Shown: positions 20,668 to 32,387 of the stretch, one piece after another | Numbering within the stretch: position 1 is the stretch's first letter | Layout of the letters: the number at the start of each line of letters is the position of its first letter | Assembly: GCF_027244095.1 (NCBI RefSeq) | Contig: NC_069660.1 | Location: 51,413,834-51,477,833 of the forward strand | Origin: Hemicordylus capensis | Lineage: Eukaryota; Chordata; Lepidosauria; Squamata; Cordylidae | Length of the DNA: 64,000 nt | Reading direction: 5' to 3' | Made by a program: the position numbers and the translations under genes | The notes under the pieces: model-generated | Databases searched by the model: none | What the model was told of the DNA's origin: nothing | Seen by the model: only the letters and a program-made list of their open reading frames with translations

Positions 20668-21835
20668 ATATCAATCAATCAATCAATCAATCTTTATTAC
20701 AGTCACAGACCAGCATAAAGTACATTTAAAACGTAAGTAGCAATAGATTTTACACTTGAAGACTATCATAAGATGATTTAAAATATACAGTAAGAAATAT
20801 AAAAGATGCTAAAATACATTACTAACATTAAATGATTTAAAATATAAAAAATAGGCATGTGACTGCACTAAAAACCTAGCTATGGCTTTAATAAGAGACA
20901 TAGTAGACTGGGCTACATTTTGATTTAACTACAGCTGCAATAAGAAGCATAGGAATAAACCATGTAGCAGTACCCTATATCACGTTGCATGCTTATAAAG
21001 TAAGAAAAGGTTTAAAAAGATTTTAAAAATATAAAATCATGACAGTCATCATTTAAAATAATAAGAGCTAATATGCGTTAAAAGGATATCATATAATACA
21101 CACAAAAATATAAGCCAGTAAAATAGTAGCCAGGAAGTTGCGGGTCTGTAGGTCGTTGGGTTGTCACACTAAGGCAGTAGCCATGGCTGTTCTCCAGTTC
21201 ATAGAGGTGGGCTCTGGGCATGCGTGATCATCGTCCACTGGATATTAATTTCTGCCGCACAGAACCTGGTGACACTGTAGGTCCTGCTGATTCTTCCTGC
21301 CCTGAGCCGCAGGGGCACTTGCGCTCTGAGATTGGGATCTTCCTATAGCGACCTTCAAGCATGGCTGAAGGAAGCACATAGCAGCGCGCCAGTGTAATGG
21401 CCCTCCTATGCTTCAGGACCTCCAATTGCGTTAGGTATGGCAAGGGGGCGCTGACATACCTGAGTCCTTCACTTACAGGGAAGTTAGGGGCCTTGCCTAT
21501 GTCAGATTGGCACTCTATATCCGTAATACGTTGTTTGATGAGTGCCTTGGCTGGGTCATACCCTAAGTTAACTAAGTGAATTGGGGATAGGCCCAGGGAC
21601 TTTATTTTATTCATAGCTGTCTGTTTCCAACTGGATTGGAAGTCATCACATAGCATTTGGAGGGCTAGGCCTGAGGGGGAAAGGGAGAGCTTTAGCCAGT
21701 AGTTCAGTATGGTCATCCATACCCTTGCCTCCACTTTCATTAGGCCTGTCTCTAGTCTCAGGATAGCATTAGATACACTTCTTGGTACTTGAAGAACTGC
21801 TCTTAGGAACTTTGATTGCACTCATTCCAGCGTGG
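20668..21835 (-). mobile_element. LINE 3' half, clade unresolved (jockey-superfamily-like)
   Basis: The minus-strand frame at 21228-21821 reads QSKFLRAVLQVPRSVSNAIL, LMKVEARVWMTILNYWLKLS and RKCPCGSGQEE, the segment downstream of the RT domain with a Cys-rich end. The 3' UTR occupies 20700-21220 and ends in a (GATT)n-like tail (AATC on the + strand, 20670-20693). The same family recurs at 55455-57330, where an RT catalytic motif is also kept. 5'-truncated. Confidence 0.75.
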
Positions 21836-21988
21836 ATACCATGCAATATTAAAATACAAACATGCAATGAAATAAGCAAGCAAGATGAAACAACAGAATG
21901 TGCAGGTTAAAAAAAAAAACAAGTTAAAAAGAGAAAAAGAACTTTTAAAAAAGAGCCTGGAAAAGGCTATTAAAAGGATCTCCATATA

Positions 21989-22506
21989 CAGTCATCCCTC
22001 GACAACTACTAGGGTTCCGTTCTGGCAAAACCTCGCCATTGGCAAATTTGCAGTTTGCAAGGCATTCAAGTCTATGGGAAATGGAGTTAGGGGAACCATG
22101 ACTGCAAAAAGACCTTAAAATAAAGGGGAAAATACACACACACACCCAAAAAGCTAAAAAATCACAAGAAATCCTGTAATATCACCAAGAGTCACCAAGA
22201 AGAATGAGCAGATTGAACCCCTGGGATTTTTTTTTTTTAAATCCAGCTGGCCTGGATCAAGGAATGGATCAACCCAAATAACCCCCAAATAACTAAAAGG
22301 CATTTTAAATTGACAAGGGACAGCAAGGTCAGCAAGGGTCACCAAGAGGAATGAGCAGATTGAATCTCTGAACCCCCCCCCAATTGCTGAAACCCCCTCC
22401 CCAAATCACGAAAAAACTTTGCCAACTACAGATAATTGAGTCACAGTTGGCAAGACCTGTCACAATTTTCTATTCCCATATACTCAAAACCGCATACCCA
22501 AAACTG
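21989..22506 (+). mobile_element. Putative pogo/mariner-like non-autonomous element
   Basis: Starts CAGTCATCCCTCGACAAC after TA (21987-21988) and ends ACCCAAAACTG before TA (22507-22508). The terminal match is short (CAG..), so the call rests on the family-like start and the TA flanks. The interior contains an imperfect direct duplication around AATGAGCAGATTGAA (about 22203 and 22350) and a 30-bp block shared with 20331-20360. Confidence 0.45.
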
Positions 22507-22799
22507 TATACCGTTAAAAGTGTGAGAGAAAAGGGCAGATTTTGTCTGATGCAAAGTGAACACACCTGAGGAGAGTATTCCAAAATTTGGGTACCACTAC
22601 CACCCCTTTCTCCAATAGCTACCTGCCTAACTTCCAAAGGTGGGGTACCTGAAAAGTGCCTATGAAGAGAATCTTAAACTGGCAACCAAGTTTGTGTGAG
22701 GAAAGGCGGTCATTATTAAGCAGATTAAAGGGCTTCAGGGTCAAGCCAGTATATTATTTTGTAGCACAGTGGCATCTAACATGTGCCCAGGCTGCCCTC

Positions 22800-23290
22800 C
22801 CTGTGGGTTCCCCCCCACAAACCGTGACAACAGCCCCTTCTCCCTTGCCAGCACTGCCCTCTATCCCCTTGCTGGGCTGCCTCACCTTACAGGTGCACCT
22901 GTAGTAGGCTTGCAGTGGCAGTGAGGACAGAGCATGGAGGACATCTTGCATGGAGTGGTGACCTCTCCTGATCACCTTTGCTTTACTCCATTTGCTTGAT
23001 CTCTCTTGATCTCCCTCACCCATCTTCCACCAACAAATGGTCGCCTTTTTCTGCTCCGTTTCAGGAACAGGCAAAACACAGCAGAGAAATTGGCTGAAGC
23101 AAGGCAGGGGGGAAGAGAATGAGATCAAGAGTAATCCAGTGATTGGAGTGAAGCGGTGAGGCTGGTGCTACATGCAAGAAGCTCCACCCTCACTGCTGTC
23201 AACCTATGATGTAAAGCACAGTTGTACCCAGAAGGTGAGGCAGTCCAGTGAGGGGCAAGAGAGAGGCACTGGCAAGGGAGGTGGAGCTAG
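22800..23290. repeat. Foldback repeat
   Basis: The segment at about 22850-22890 (CCAGCACTGCCC to GGGCTGCCTCACCTT) is an imperfect reverse complement of about 23235-23275 (AGGTGAGGCAGTCC to AGAGGCACTGG). Arms match at roughly three positions in four by eye; centre near 23060. Confidence 0.55.
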
Positions 23291-24944
23291 TATTGGTGTC
23301 AGGAGTTGGCATCAGGGATGGAGGGAGTGTCAGGGGACAGCATTGACGGCTCCCTGCCTTTCACCTCCAGCAATGAAGGGCAGCGAGCCAATGCTGCTCC
23401 CGAATTGCTTCCGCTGAAATAGAAGGGATGGCAATTGGGCAAAGGGGCCTGTGTGGACAATGTTCCTGACCCTGCAAACGTCTGGCATGGTACACAGGGC
23501 AGCTTCCTTAGGTCAATTCTGCTTTGAGCTTCATCCCAAATGGCCCCAGTCGGTGTAACTTTGCAAGTGGAGACACATCCATAAGAAACTCACTCGCAGA
23601 TACAATTATTTCAAAAGAATCTGGAAGGGCAAATTACAGTTGAGAACAATTCATTCAGGAGTGTGGAATCTATTCCACGATGTTTGAAGACTGCTTTAAA
23701 TTGTTGTTACCATGTTGGTCCCAAAGGATCAGAGATGTGAGGAGGGCTGCTCCTCTGAAAACTGAAAGCTTGACCTGCTTTTTACCAAAAGAAGCTGGCT
23801 CATTAAATTCCAGAAATGTTGCCAGATATTTTATAGCACACACAAAAAGGAATCCCGGCTCCTTTGGCAAGTTAAAGACTGAAGTGGGCTCTAGTCCATG
23901 AAATCTAACGCCACAGTACAGTTGTAAATTTTTAAGGGGCCATGATTACTTTTTGTGGTTCATTAAAATATATCACAGTAAATACTGTATTTTGTGTCTC
24001 TTGCATGGAATATTTTGAGATCTCTTGCAGCATTTCTAAAGATTTCTTGGGCTTGTTGGATATTCTTATTTGTCTTTTGATACAAGGTAGGATATTATCT
24101 TTCCTTAAAATATTGGTGAGACTTTATGAACTTGTGGAGAAATATGGTGAAATATGTTGAAGCAGAACCTAGCTTAGAGTTATAATGTTCCTTTTAAGAA
24201 TGAACATAACATACAGTACTTTCAGAACATTTCCCTGGTCTATTGTACTTGCTTGTACCATCTTAAACTACTCAGGGAACGTGACATCAAAGCTCCTTTG
24301 GAGATACTGCTGCATCTTCACACAATTTGTACTTGAGAATACAAGTGGCTTGTGCAGTCCTTACCTCAGTTCCTGTCCTAGTTATTGTTTCTCCTCTGGG
24401 TTTTTTTCCCCCAGCTGTGAAGCTGGTACTTCACATAAAGGGCACTTACTTTTCTGGAGTTTCTGTTATGTTTGTGCAAACTAACACCCTGCATTTTTGT
24501 CCTTATTCCACCATTACTTTATCACATTCTTCTATTCTTCATCACATGAATATTTCTCCCTTCTTTACAGTGATCTCCTAATATCTCACTCCATCGTCTC
24601 CAACATATGGACACATAAGCCCTATTCAGACATTATGTTGAACACTCATACAATGAGCTCACCATGTACACGGGTACAGATATGTAAATAGGTACTTACT
24701 GTTGTTCTTACATTATGTTGACCACGGGGACAGCAGTAGACTTCCTATCTGACCATGCATTTGAGGGACCTGTACCCAGGTTCATATTTAAAATGAATGC
24801 AGATACAGTCATTCACACAAAATACACTTATGAATGTAGAGACATCTGTAACTTATACAAAGTAATGTTTGACTAGGACTGCGGTAAAATAGTTATGCAC
24901 ATATTCTAACCCTTGCTAACTAGGCAAAGACATACCTTTCAAAG
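23291..24944. other. No recognisable gene or repeat
   Basis: AT-rich intergenic DNA with a few open frames of 60-100 codons that show no recognisable motif. Confidence 0.4.
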
Positions 24945-25113
24945 CCGGGGTGTAGCTTTAATTGAGTGGATGGGTTCAAAGAGCCCAGGCCCCCCAGCTC
25001 CTGAGGGGCCCCCAGCTCCATCCCTCCCTATTTTCTTCATTATCTCCCTCACTCCGAGGGGCCACCATGGAGAGAGGTGAACACGAGCCTCCTCTTCCCT
25101 AGCTACGCCCCTG
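24945..25113. mobile_element. Short hAT-like element (GGGGTGTAGCT family), copy 1
   Basis: 169 bp, flanked by the exact 8-bp duplication TTTCAAAG (24937-24944, 25114-25121). Ends are CCGGGGTGTAGCT and AGCTACGCCCCTG. It is colinear with 37201-37365 through CAGCTCCTGAGGGGCCCCCA. Confidence 0.85.
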
Positions 25114-25194
25114 TTTCAAAGTGATGGCCCTCTTACATTTAGCAGGGCGAGAGCTATTCATCCCAGCATAACATTCCTCCCAGTTGCTGTTGAT

Positions 25195-25335
25195 GGTTTC
25201 TCCCTTGTGCTCCTTTTTGGACTGTGAGCCCCTTTGAGATAGGGAATCATTTTCTCATCCTTTTTGCCATGTAAACTGCTTTGAGAACTTTTTCAAAAAA
25301 CTGAAAAGGGGCGTATAATATTTTTAATAATCATT
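25195..25335 (+). mobile_element. LINE 3' tail fragment (L2-like)
   Basis: GGACTGTGAGCCCCTTTGAG, then TGTAAACTGCTTTGAGAAC and GGGGCGTATAATAT make up the L2-type tail. Confidence 0.65.
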
Positions 25336-26715
25336 CATCCGCAATAATCTTTACATTACAGGGTACATGTGCGAGCATATGTCACTGTATATCCATATAT
25401 ACCTCTGAAAGTCAAACTGCCACATGTGAAGTGACCAGGGCAGAACTTCCATAGGATGAGGCGAGGTGGTCGCTTCAGGCAGCAGACTATTTGGGCATTA
25501 GTGAAGTGGCAGGTGTGTGCTGCCCTCTATTTTTAAAAAAAGGTGGAGAAGGGGAGAAAGGTGAGCACAAAATGGGGGGCAGCAGTTGGCACCACAGAGG
25601 CCTTGAGCTGCCATTAGAAGTGGCACTTCTTTTGTGTCTGGTACTTGGCAGGGAAATCTAGCCCTCAACTAGCATATTGTCTGGACAAGTGAACAGCACT
25701 GAGCAGGGCTGAGAGACAATCGGGGCTTCCCAGCTCTGTAACGCTTGAGTGCTGCAGCTCTTCCTTTCTTCCTCGGCCTCAGGACAAGGCTGGCGTGTGG
25801 AGGTGGCTCTTGTGGCAGCGTAATTCCAAACTGGCCTGCGGGATTAGGGCTCTGCTGCCGGCTGTCAGGTTAGACGGTGATGGATGGTCACTGATGGTAG
25901 CAGCACAAAGACAACACTGTGCAGGCAAGAGGCGAACGTGTTCCAATCCGTCATGGGCTGACATTTTTGTGTTAAAAGGAGGAGGCTGGCTGGAGGGCCC
26001 TTTGTGGGGGCAGCTAGCAAGCAAGGGAGAAAATTGGCAGAGCTGAGTCTTGACTAATAAATACTGACTTTGGATCACAGGGTGCAAAGTCTGACTTTGG
26101 GGTCTTGGGGTCTTCTGTTTTTGAGAGACTTCAGGTCTCTGGGGACACAGCCATGCTCGTTTACAGTATGTGTTCCTTCATGCACAAAACTTGGTTTGAC
26201 AGAGTGAAAATGGATCAAGATCCACTCATGTGTTTCCTAGGAACATTCAGATAAACAAATTCACAAACAAGCCACACAGAGCCAAAAGAAATGAGTTAAT
26301 TTGCCTGTCCAGCAATTCAGCTTTAATGCTGCCCCTGCTGATGAAAGCTTCATCTGTTCCTCCTTTGTTCCTAGTGCCTTTTTTCTGGCAATTAGTCATA
26401 CAGATGACATACAAAATCTTGTCCCCACCTTTCGGGACATTTCAATTGCCTTCAAGCTCGAACTATGCCTTAATAAGTAGACTGAAGATGATTAATTGGT
26501 GTGGGCAAATTTTAATTGGTGGGGATGTGAGTTAAGAGCTCATAAATTTAAGTTTTAGGGATGTGTTGTTGTAATGGGGAATGAAAAAGGAAGTCTTGTG
26601 GCTTTTAATTCTAACAATGGATGGTAGCTTGTGTTTATGATATTTTCATCAGTATCACCTGAATTAATGTTTGGGTAATATCCACATATATTTAAATCTA
26701 ACACATTATTTAGAG
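25336..26715. other. No recognisable gene or repeat
   Basis: Includes a moderately GC-rich stretch (about 25740-26050) with overlapping open frames on both strands, but no motif or splice structure that supports a gene. Confidence 0.4.
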
Positions 26716-26851
26716 CAGGGATTCTCAACGTTGGGTCCCCAGATGTAATTGGACTTCAACTCCCATAATCCCCAGCCCCAGTGGCCTTTGGTTGGGGATT
26801 ATGGGAGTTGAAGTCCAAGAACATCTGGGGACCCAACGTTGAGAACCCCTG
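26716..26851. mobile_element. 136-bp hAT-like foldback MITE
   Basis: A near-perfect palindrome with ends CAGGGATTCTCAACGTTGGG and CCCAACGTTGAGAACCCCTG, flanked by the exact 8-bp duplication ATTTAGAG (26708-26715, 26852-26859). The element could fold into one long hairpin. Similar elements are at 30853 and 56233. Confidence 0.92.
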
Positions 26852-27142
26852 ATTTAGAGGATATATGATTAAAAATCAACCAAAAGAGCCTTACTTGTCA
26901 AGTTTTCCCACCTCTCCCTCCTTCATTACTCCTGAACTCTCTGAACAACCTTTTTGGCTGTTTGCCAGAGCTCATTTCTCCACATCCTTCCATCCAGTCC
27001 CATCTTATTGTCCACTCCTGTATTCTTCCTCTTTCTGGCAGTAATAATCTTTCTTTCAGTGAAAATTCTGTCTCATCTGCATAAAACATCAGGTACCCAA
27101 GTTCCTATGTGTATGGTTAGCAACCACTTCTGGAAAGTCATA

Positions 27143-27374
27143 TAGCAATAGCAATAGCAATAGCAATAGCACTTACATTTATATACCGCTCTATAGCCGA
27201 AGCTCTCTAAGCGGTTTACAATGATTTAGCATATTGCCCCCAACATTCTGCGTACTCATTTTACCGACCTCAGAAGGATGGAAGGCTGAGTCAACCTTGA
27301 GCCCCTGGTCAGGATCGAACTTGTAACCTTCTGGTTACAGGGCAGCAGTTTTACCACTGCACCACCAGGGGCTC
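27143..27374 (-). mobile_element. Sauria SINE
   Basis: On the minus strand the head is GAGCCCCTGGTGGTGCAGTG with a B box (AAGTTCGATCCTGACCAGGG). The conserved body has CAAGGTTGACTCAGCCTTCC, GAGGTCGGTAAAATGAG and TTGGGGGCAATATGCTAAAT, then AACCGCTTAGAGAGCTTCGG and a (TATTGC)n tail borrowed from Bov-B. This is the diagnostic squamate SINE. Nearly full length. Confidence 0.93.
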
Positions 27375-27734
27375 ATTGATATCCACATCAGTTGTGGATA
27401 TCAAATGATATCCACATCAGTTGTTCTGCATTTAGCACCATTGATGTGTATGGTGCCTTACAGAATAAGAACGATAGGCCCCTGCCCCAAGGAGTTTACA
27501 GTCTAAAACTTTGTTAAGGGGAGAACAGAAGGAGGGGAGAAAGATGGAGGCAAGAGTAACAAGGGATGAAAACACATTCACTTCAATCATGTATATTTAG
27601 CTTTGTTTAGAGTGAACTACAATGTATGCCTGAGCCCTCCTCTCTGCCACTAGAGACAACACTGTGCCAAACATTAGCTTGCGTTAAAGTTCCCCACCCA
27701 TTTGCAAGAAGGAATTATCACGACACTGTTTGCT

Positions 27735-28245
27735 TGTTTATTGTTACATTTTTATACGACCTTTCATTAAAACAATCCCAAGGTGGTTTACAAAACATTA
27801 AAAACAATATAAGACTATAAAAGTTGCACAATAAAATATTAAATTGGAATATAAAAATACAAAACTAATTAAAAGGTTTAAAAAAATACACAGTATGACC
27901 ATAAAATACAGAGGAGCAGCAACAAAAACAACACTCATATAGAAGCCTGGGTAAAAAACCAAGATTTCACTTGCTTTCTAAAAATCTGATGGAGACTGGG
28001 GAGTGGAAGCCCACCGGGAGAGCATTCCAAAGTCTGGGGGCAATAACTGAGATGGCCCTGTCCTGCATGCATGACAGCCGAGCCTCCCTGTCTATTGGCA
28101 TATGAAGCAGAGCCCCCTCCGATGATGACCTCGTCAAGCAGGCAAAAACCCTTGAGAGCAGGTGGTACCTCAGGTATCCAGGGCCCAAACCATGAAGGGC
28201 TTTAAATGTCAAAACCAGCACCTTGCATTAATACAGTGTGTGCTG
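27735..28245 (-). mobile_element. L2-like LINE 3' end with C-terminal coding remnant
   Basis: The minus-strand frame 27967-28221 reads LVLTFKALHGLGPGYLRYHL and ISVIAPRLWNALPVGF, the C-terminus of an L2/CR1-type ORF2. A 3' UTR and the tail GGTCGTATAAAAATGTAACA follow. Strongly 5'-truncated. Confidence 0.75.
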
Positions 28246-28431
28246 TACAGACACCAACTTAGCAGAAGTGATGTCACTACTGCCAACCAGCAACTCCAAC
28301 TGTCCCTGTTTACTGAGGACAGTCTCTAGTTTCTGGAACCTGTTCTTGGTAAATCACTGCTCCTATTTCTTGCTTCTTGGGGATCCCTTGGCTATTCCAG
28401 CCCCCACCTCCCGCCATGTCAGTTGCTGGAA

Positions 28432-28680
28432 CCCCTGCTAACTGGGCAAAGTGGCACCTTTTAATGTGGTGATTCTCTTTATATAGCAGGGGGAGAGTAA
28501 CTGGCCCTATCCACCCCCAGCACAGTACTTCCAGTGACTGTTGCTGGTGACTATCTTATGGGGTTTTTTAGATTGTGAGCCCTTTGGGGTCAGGGTTCAA
28601 TCTTATTTGTTTGTCATTTCTCTGTGTAAACCGCCCTGAGCCATTTTTGGAAGGGCGGTATAGAAATCAAATAAATAATA
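28432..28680 (+). mobile_element. SINE-like repeat with hairpin head and L2-type tail, copy 1
   Basis: Starts CCCCTGCTAACTGGGCAAAG and ends with TGTAAACCGCCCTGAGCCAT, GGAAGGGCGGTATAGAAATC and AAATAAATAATAA. The first 60 nt can pair CCCCTGCTA with TAGCAGGGG. Copies at 48442 and 58820 start at exactly the same base, unlike randomly truncated LINEs. Confidence 0.75.
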
Positions 28681-28938
28681 AGGCCCAGCTAGTCCAGCAA
28701 CCTGTTTCACATAGTGGCCCACCAGATGCCACTGGAAGCCCACAGGCAGGAGCTGAGGGCATGCTCTCCCTCCTGCTGTTACTCCCCTGCAATTGGTACT
28801 CAGAGGCATCCTGCCTGAGTCTGGAGGTGGCCTATAGCCCTTGACTAGTAGCCGTTGACAGACCTCTCCTCCATGAAGTTATGCAAACCCCTCTTAAAGC
28901 CATCCAGGTTGTTGGCAGTCACCACATCTTGTGGCAGG
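28681..28938 (-). mobile_element. CR1 3' end fragment
   Basis: CR1 3' UTR and last codons in reverse orientation: CCAGCAACCTGTTTCACATA, GTGGCCCACCAGATGCC, AGCCATCCAGGTTGTTGGC. It directly abuts the preceding repeat. Confidence 0.8.
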
Positions 28939-29491
28939 TGCCTCTGGCGCACCTGTGTGTAAATGGGTGCACAGGGAACAGTGGATGGAATCCAGTATTT
29001 AGCATCGTATAAGAGGGGGTGGGAGGTTGGGCAGTATTCCTTGGGGTGAGAATTGTGGTTACAAGTGTCTCCCTGCTTCGATCTGTGAAATGCTGGACAG
29101 TATGGGCTTGGCTCATCTGCTTTTGGTAATCTGGAATAAATGCTCTGTGTGCACTTTATTACTTGCCTTCCATTTATGGCATGCTTTTAGTCAGAGGTGT
29201 AAGGAACTTCTGCTAGGTCACTTAGCTACATCCTCTACATATTGCACACTCTGCCTCCCAGGCACTTGGCCATGCTTCCTACACATTCTTGGGCATGTCA
29301 CTCTTCCCAGTGGTGAAATGTTGGAGGGTACAGGGAAGTGATTCTTGCTACTGCCCAGACTCAGGGCCCATTCTAGCCACCAGAAATGGCTGCAAATGTC
29401 TTCCCTCCCTGGTTGAGTAACTTGAGAAGGCAGGAAAAGCTGGCAAAGAATGAATAGTGGCCAAGGACATGGAATAAGAAATTTTGACTGA

Positions 29492-29956
29492 GTTCAGGTG
29501 CACTGGGAAACCAGAGGTCCTTTCACCTCTGCATGTCCAGAACTCAGCAAACAGGAGTTAAGGGCAAATAGGGACCTGCAGTTTCCTCGCCAAACTCCAC
29601 TCTGTGATGAGAGGAGTTTTGCCATCTTTAACTCTGGTTTAGAGTTAAGGGCTCTAACTCTAGAGTTCAATGCCAACGAGCCTGCCAATGCCACATTCGA
29701 ATGCTGACACCACAGTTTGGGGCTGATGGGACACGAGTTGAGGGAGTAAGCTCCTCCCTAACTCTGGCCCAACTGACTGTGCAGGCTGTCCTTCTGGCAA
29801 GAAGGAAGACCACACAGCCAGCTCCCCACCTCTCTATAGTCTCACTGACTGCAGAAAGGCCCCTCTCCCCAAAGTCTAAACATGGTCAGGAGAGTGGGGG
29901 GAGGGGAAGTAGAACTGTGGGTCCATTGGTCCCGCAGTTCCGTGCTACATCTGAAC
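29492..29956. repeat. Possible inverted-end DNA element
   Basis: GTTCAGGTGCACTGGGAA at the left resembles the complement of the right end (TTCCGTGCTACATCTGAAC). Internal inverted blocks (GTTTAGAGTTAAGGGCTCTAACTC) add to the palindromic look. No target duplication was found, so this is tentative. Confidence 0.35.
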
Positions 29957-29984
29957 CCGGCCATTGTGTCTAGTTCTGTGTGTT

Positions 29985-30240
29985 GTTTGAATGGATTCTG
30001 GCCTTCCAGGGTTTTTAATTAGTTTTAATTGTTTTAACGTTGTAACCTGTTTTTCAGGGTTTTTTAATTGTTCCGATTGTTTGTTTTTTATGATGTTTTA
30101 ATAGTTAATTGATGTTTTACATTGTTTATATTTCTGTTTGAACTGTTATTGATTTTAATTGTTTTGTTTTAATTGTAAACCGCCCTGAGACACTTTGGAA
30201 GGGTGGTATAAAAACTGAATGAATGAATGAATGAATAAAG
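29985..30240 (+). mobile_element. LINE 3' tail fragment (L2-like)
   Basis: A T-rich 3' UTR leads to GTAAACCGCCCTGAGACACT, GGAAGGGTGGTATAAAAACT and a (GAAT)n tail. Confidence 0.7.
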
Positions 30241-30439
30241 GAAAGCAATGGAGATGGTCAGGCCAGGGTCTGGAAAACAAGCTCTGAGAGAAGAGGTTGA
30301 AGGAGTTGGGTATGTGTAACTTGAAGAAGAGAAAACTGGCGGGGGTGGGGGGTGGAGGGATGGGACATGATAGCATACCTATCTAGGGCTGTCACAGAGA
30401 AGAGGGCAAAGATTTGCTCTCTCTTACCGCAAAGGGTAG

Positions 30440-30606
30440 GCATTTGGCATGGCCTTTGGTTGTTTTTATTTTCCCTATCCCCTGGCAGCTTTAGGTTTAT
30501 AATGTTGCTGGGTTTGAATTTATTTTAGTGCAATTTGATGTTGTAAGCCACCTTGAGCACTCTGTTGCAGAGTGGAAAGGTGGGGTAGAGATCCCCTAAA
30601 TAAGAA
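30440..30606 (+). mobile_element. LINE 3' tail fragment
   Basis: TTGTAAGCCACCTTGAGCAC followed by GGAAAGGTGGGGTAGAGATC and CTAAATAAG is another L2-type terminus. Confidence 0.55.
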
Positions 30607-30852
30607 ACAAACTTTATTGTCGAATCTTGGCACCTGCGAAGAACTCAGGTTGTGAGGCAAAATATTTTATGAAATAGGTGGACCACTGTTTAGAGAAAAA
30701 GTGGTCTCTTAAGAATAAAGAAATTTACTGTCCCTGGTTTATATGGTCCACCATTCAAAGGGAGCTTAGAGCTGAGTTCCATTTCTGGCAAAGTTCAGGA
30801 TACTTCACTTGCTTTTCCTCTCTTTTGTCCCAGGGTAAGTAATCAAGTAGTC

Positions 30853-30991
30853 CAGAAGTTCCTAACTTGGTTCATCAAGTATTGTTGGACTGTAATTCCC
30901 ATCATCCTCCAGCCACAATGTTATTCAGCTATTGCGGCTGGGAGTGATAGGAGTCATTGTCCAACAACATCTGGGGAACTAGGAACCTCTG
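30853..30991. mobile_element. hAT-like foldback MITE
   Basis: Ends CAGAAGTTCCTAACTTGG and AACTAGGAACCTCTG. The interior pairs TTGTTGGACTGTAATTCCCA with the complementary AGTCATTGTCCAACAA. Flanks AAGTAGTC and AAGTAGGT share six of eight bases, consistent with a decayed 8-bp duplication. Confidence 0.7.
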
Positions 30992-31061
30992 AAGTAGGTG
31001 ACTGCAGGTGGCTTGACTAGAGTTGTCACAGCAGCATAGAAAAACATGTTGATCCTTCTGG

Positions 31062-31128
31062 GTTACAGAAATGAGTGTGGACCAATGGTCTGACTCCGTA
31101 TAAGGCAGTTTCCCATATTCCTATGTTT
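31062..31128 (+). mobile_element. SINE tail fragment
   Basis: GGACCAATGGTCTGACTCCG and AAGGCAGTTTCCCATATTCC form the 3' part of the SINE family seen at 54701-55005. Confidence 0.65.
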
Positions 31129-31133
31129 CAGAG

Positions 31134-31385
31134 AAGGGATGTCAGCCAAACAGTTAGTGAGCATCAAAAAGTGCATGTGTGGTGGGGAGAAGCAATTTTT
31201 GCAGCTCTCCTCAGCCTCTTTGCCTTCCAACAGTGCTCTTTGCCTTCCAAAAATATGTCCCTGAGGGCTGTACAACCCTCAGGGACATATTTTTGATAGG
31301 CAAAGAAAGAGCATTTATGAAGGCATAAGGAAGCAGCAAAAATCACTCCCTCTCCCCATGTGCTCACTCTGTTGCTTGACAACAC
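31134..31385. repeat. Long palindrome with near-perfect core
   Basis: Core arms AAAATATGTCCCTGAGGG and CCCTCAGGGACATATTTT pair across GCTGTACAA at about 31270. Outer blocks (TGGGGAGAAGCAATTTTTGC, AGTTAGTGAGCA) pair imperfectly with GCAAAAATCACTCC..CTCCCCA and TGCTCACTCT. Arms are about 120 nt. Looks like a foldback MITE. Confidence 0.8.
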
Positions 31386-32204
31386 TCTACGTTAAGAGCA
31401 GCCTCTCTGCTTGCTCCTCTGAGATTGCTGCTCTGGATATTGGCCTGTATTCCTAAGTATTGTAAATATTTAGCTATAAATCTGCTGCTTACACCATGAA
31501 CTTAATAGTAAAGTACTGGAGACTCAATCAGTCACTAAGATCAGAGGAATGGATGCATAAGGCACCACAACATGCTCATGAAGAAGTTGACTGCATATAA
31601 AAATTCATTGGCAAAAAAATCTAAGTTTAGCTCTCCGTTTCAGAAGCAATGGCAGTTCAGTTTTAGAACAGAAAGGAGGCAAATGGAAATGTGAAGATGA
31701 ATGATTTGTCATTGGTTTAATAATATTTTTAATATGCATGTATATTGTCTTTCAGAAGTTGATGTTTGTCATTTTTCTTCTCCAGTATGTATTGTAGCAG
31801 TAAATAAATATTTTAAAGATAAATGTTTAATATTTATTGTACTAGGAAACATTTAGCTGTGAATGACTGCAGTTAGAAAGGGGATGTAATTGAAACACTG
31901 GAATTCTGGGTTCATAGTGTCAGTGATGGTTGTCTCTTTACAACAGTCTTAAGACAATCTGTAAGTCTTGACTGTATAAACAAACAAACAACAATTAAAA
32001 GCTGACTAATGAAACTCCATTTCCCCCAGTGGCCAATTCCAAATACCCCAGAGCTTGGTCTTACATGACTGCCAAAAAACACCCTAAATAAAAAAATCTT
32101 ACATGATCTCTAAAATATGTGCAGCAGGCTTGACCTTCAGGTAATCTTTGAAGGGGGGAGCCAATCACTTAGTCCCCTTTTTTTCTGAAGCCAAAGGTCA
32201 TTAT

Positions 32205-32387
32205 ATAAGAACAGCCCTGCTGGATCAGGCCCAAGGCCCATCCAGTCCAGCATCCTGTTTCCCACAGTGGCCCACCAGATGTCTCTGAGAAGCCCACAGG
32301 CAAGAGATGAAGGCATGCCCTCTCTCCTGCTGTTGTTCCTCTGCAACTGGTATTTAGAGGCATCTTGCCTCTGAGGCTGGAGGTAAG
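32205..32387 (-). mobile_element. CR1 3' end fragment
   Basis: AGAACAGCCCTGCTGGATCA and CCAGTCCAGCATCCTGTTTC mark the CR1 3' UTR in reverse orientation. No coding sequence remains. Confidence 0.85.
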
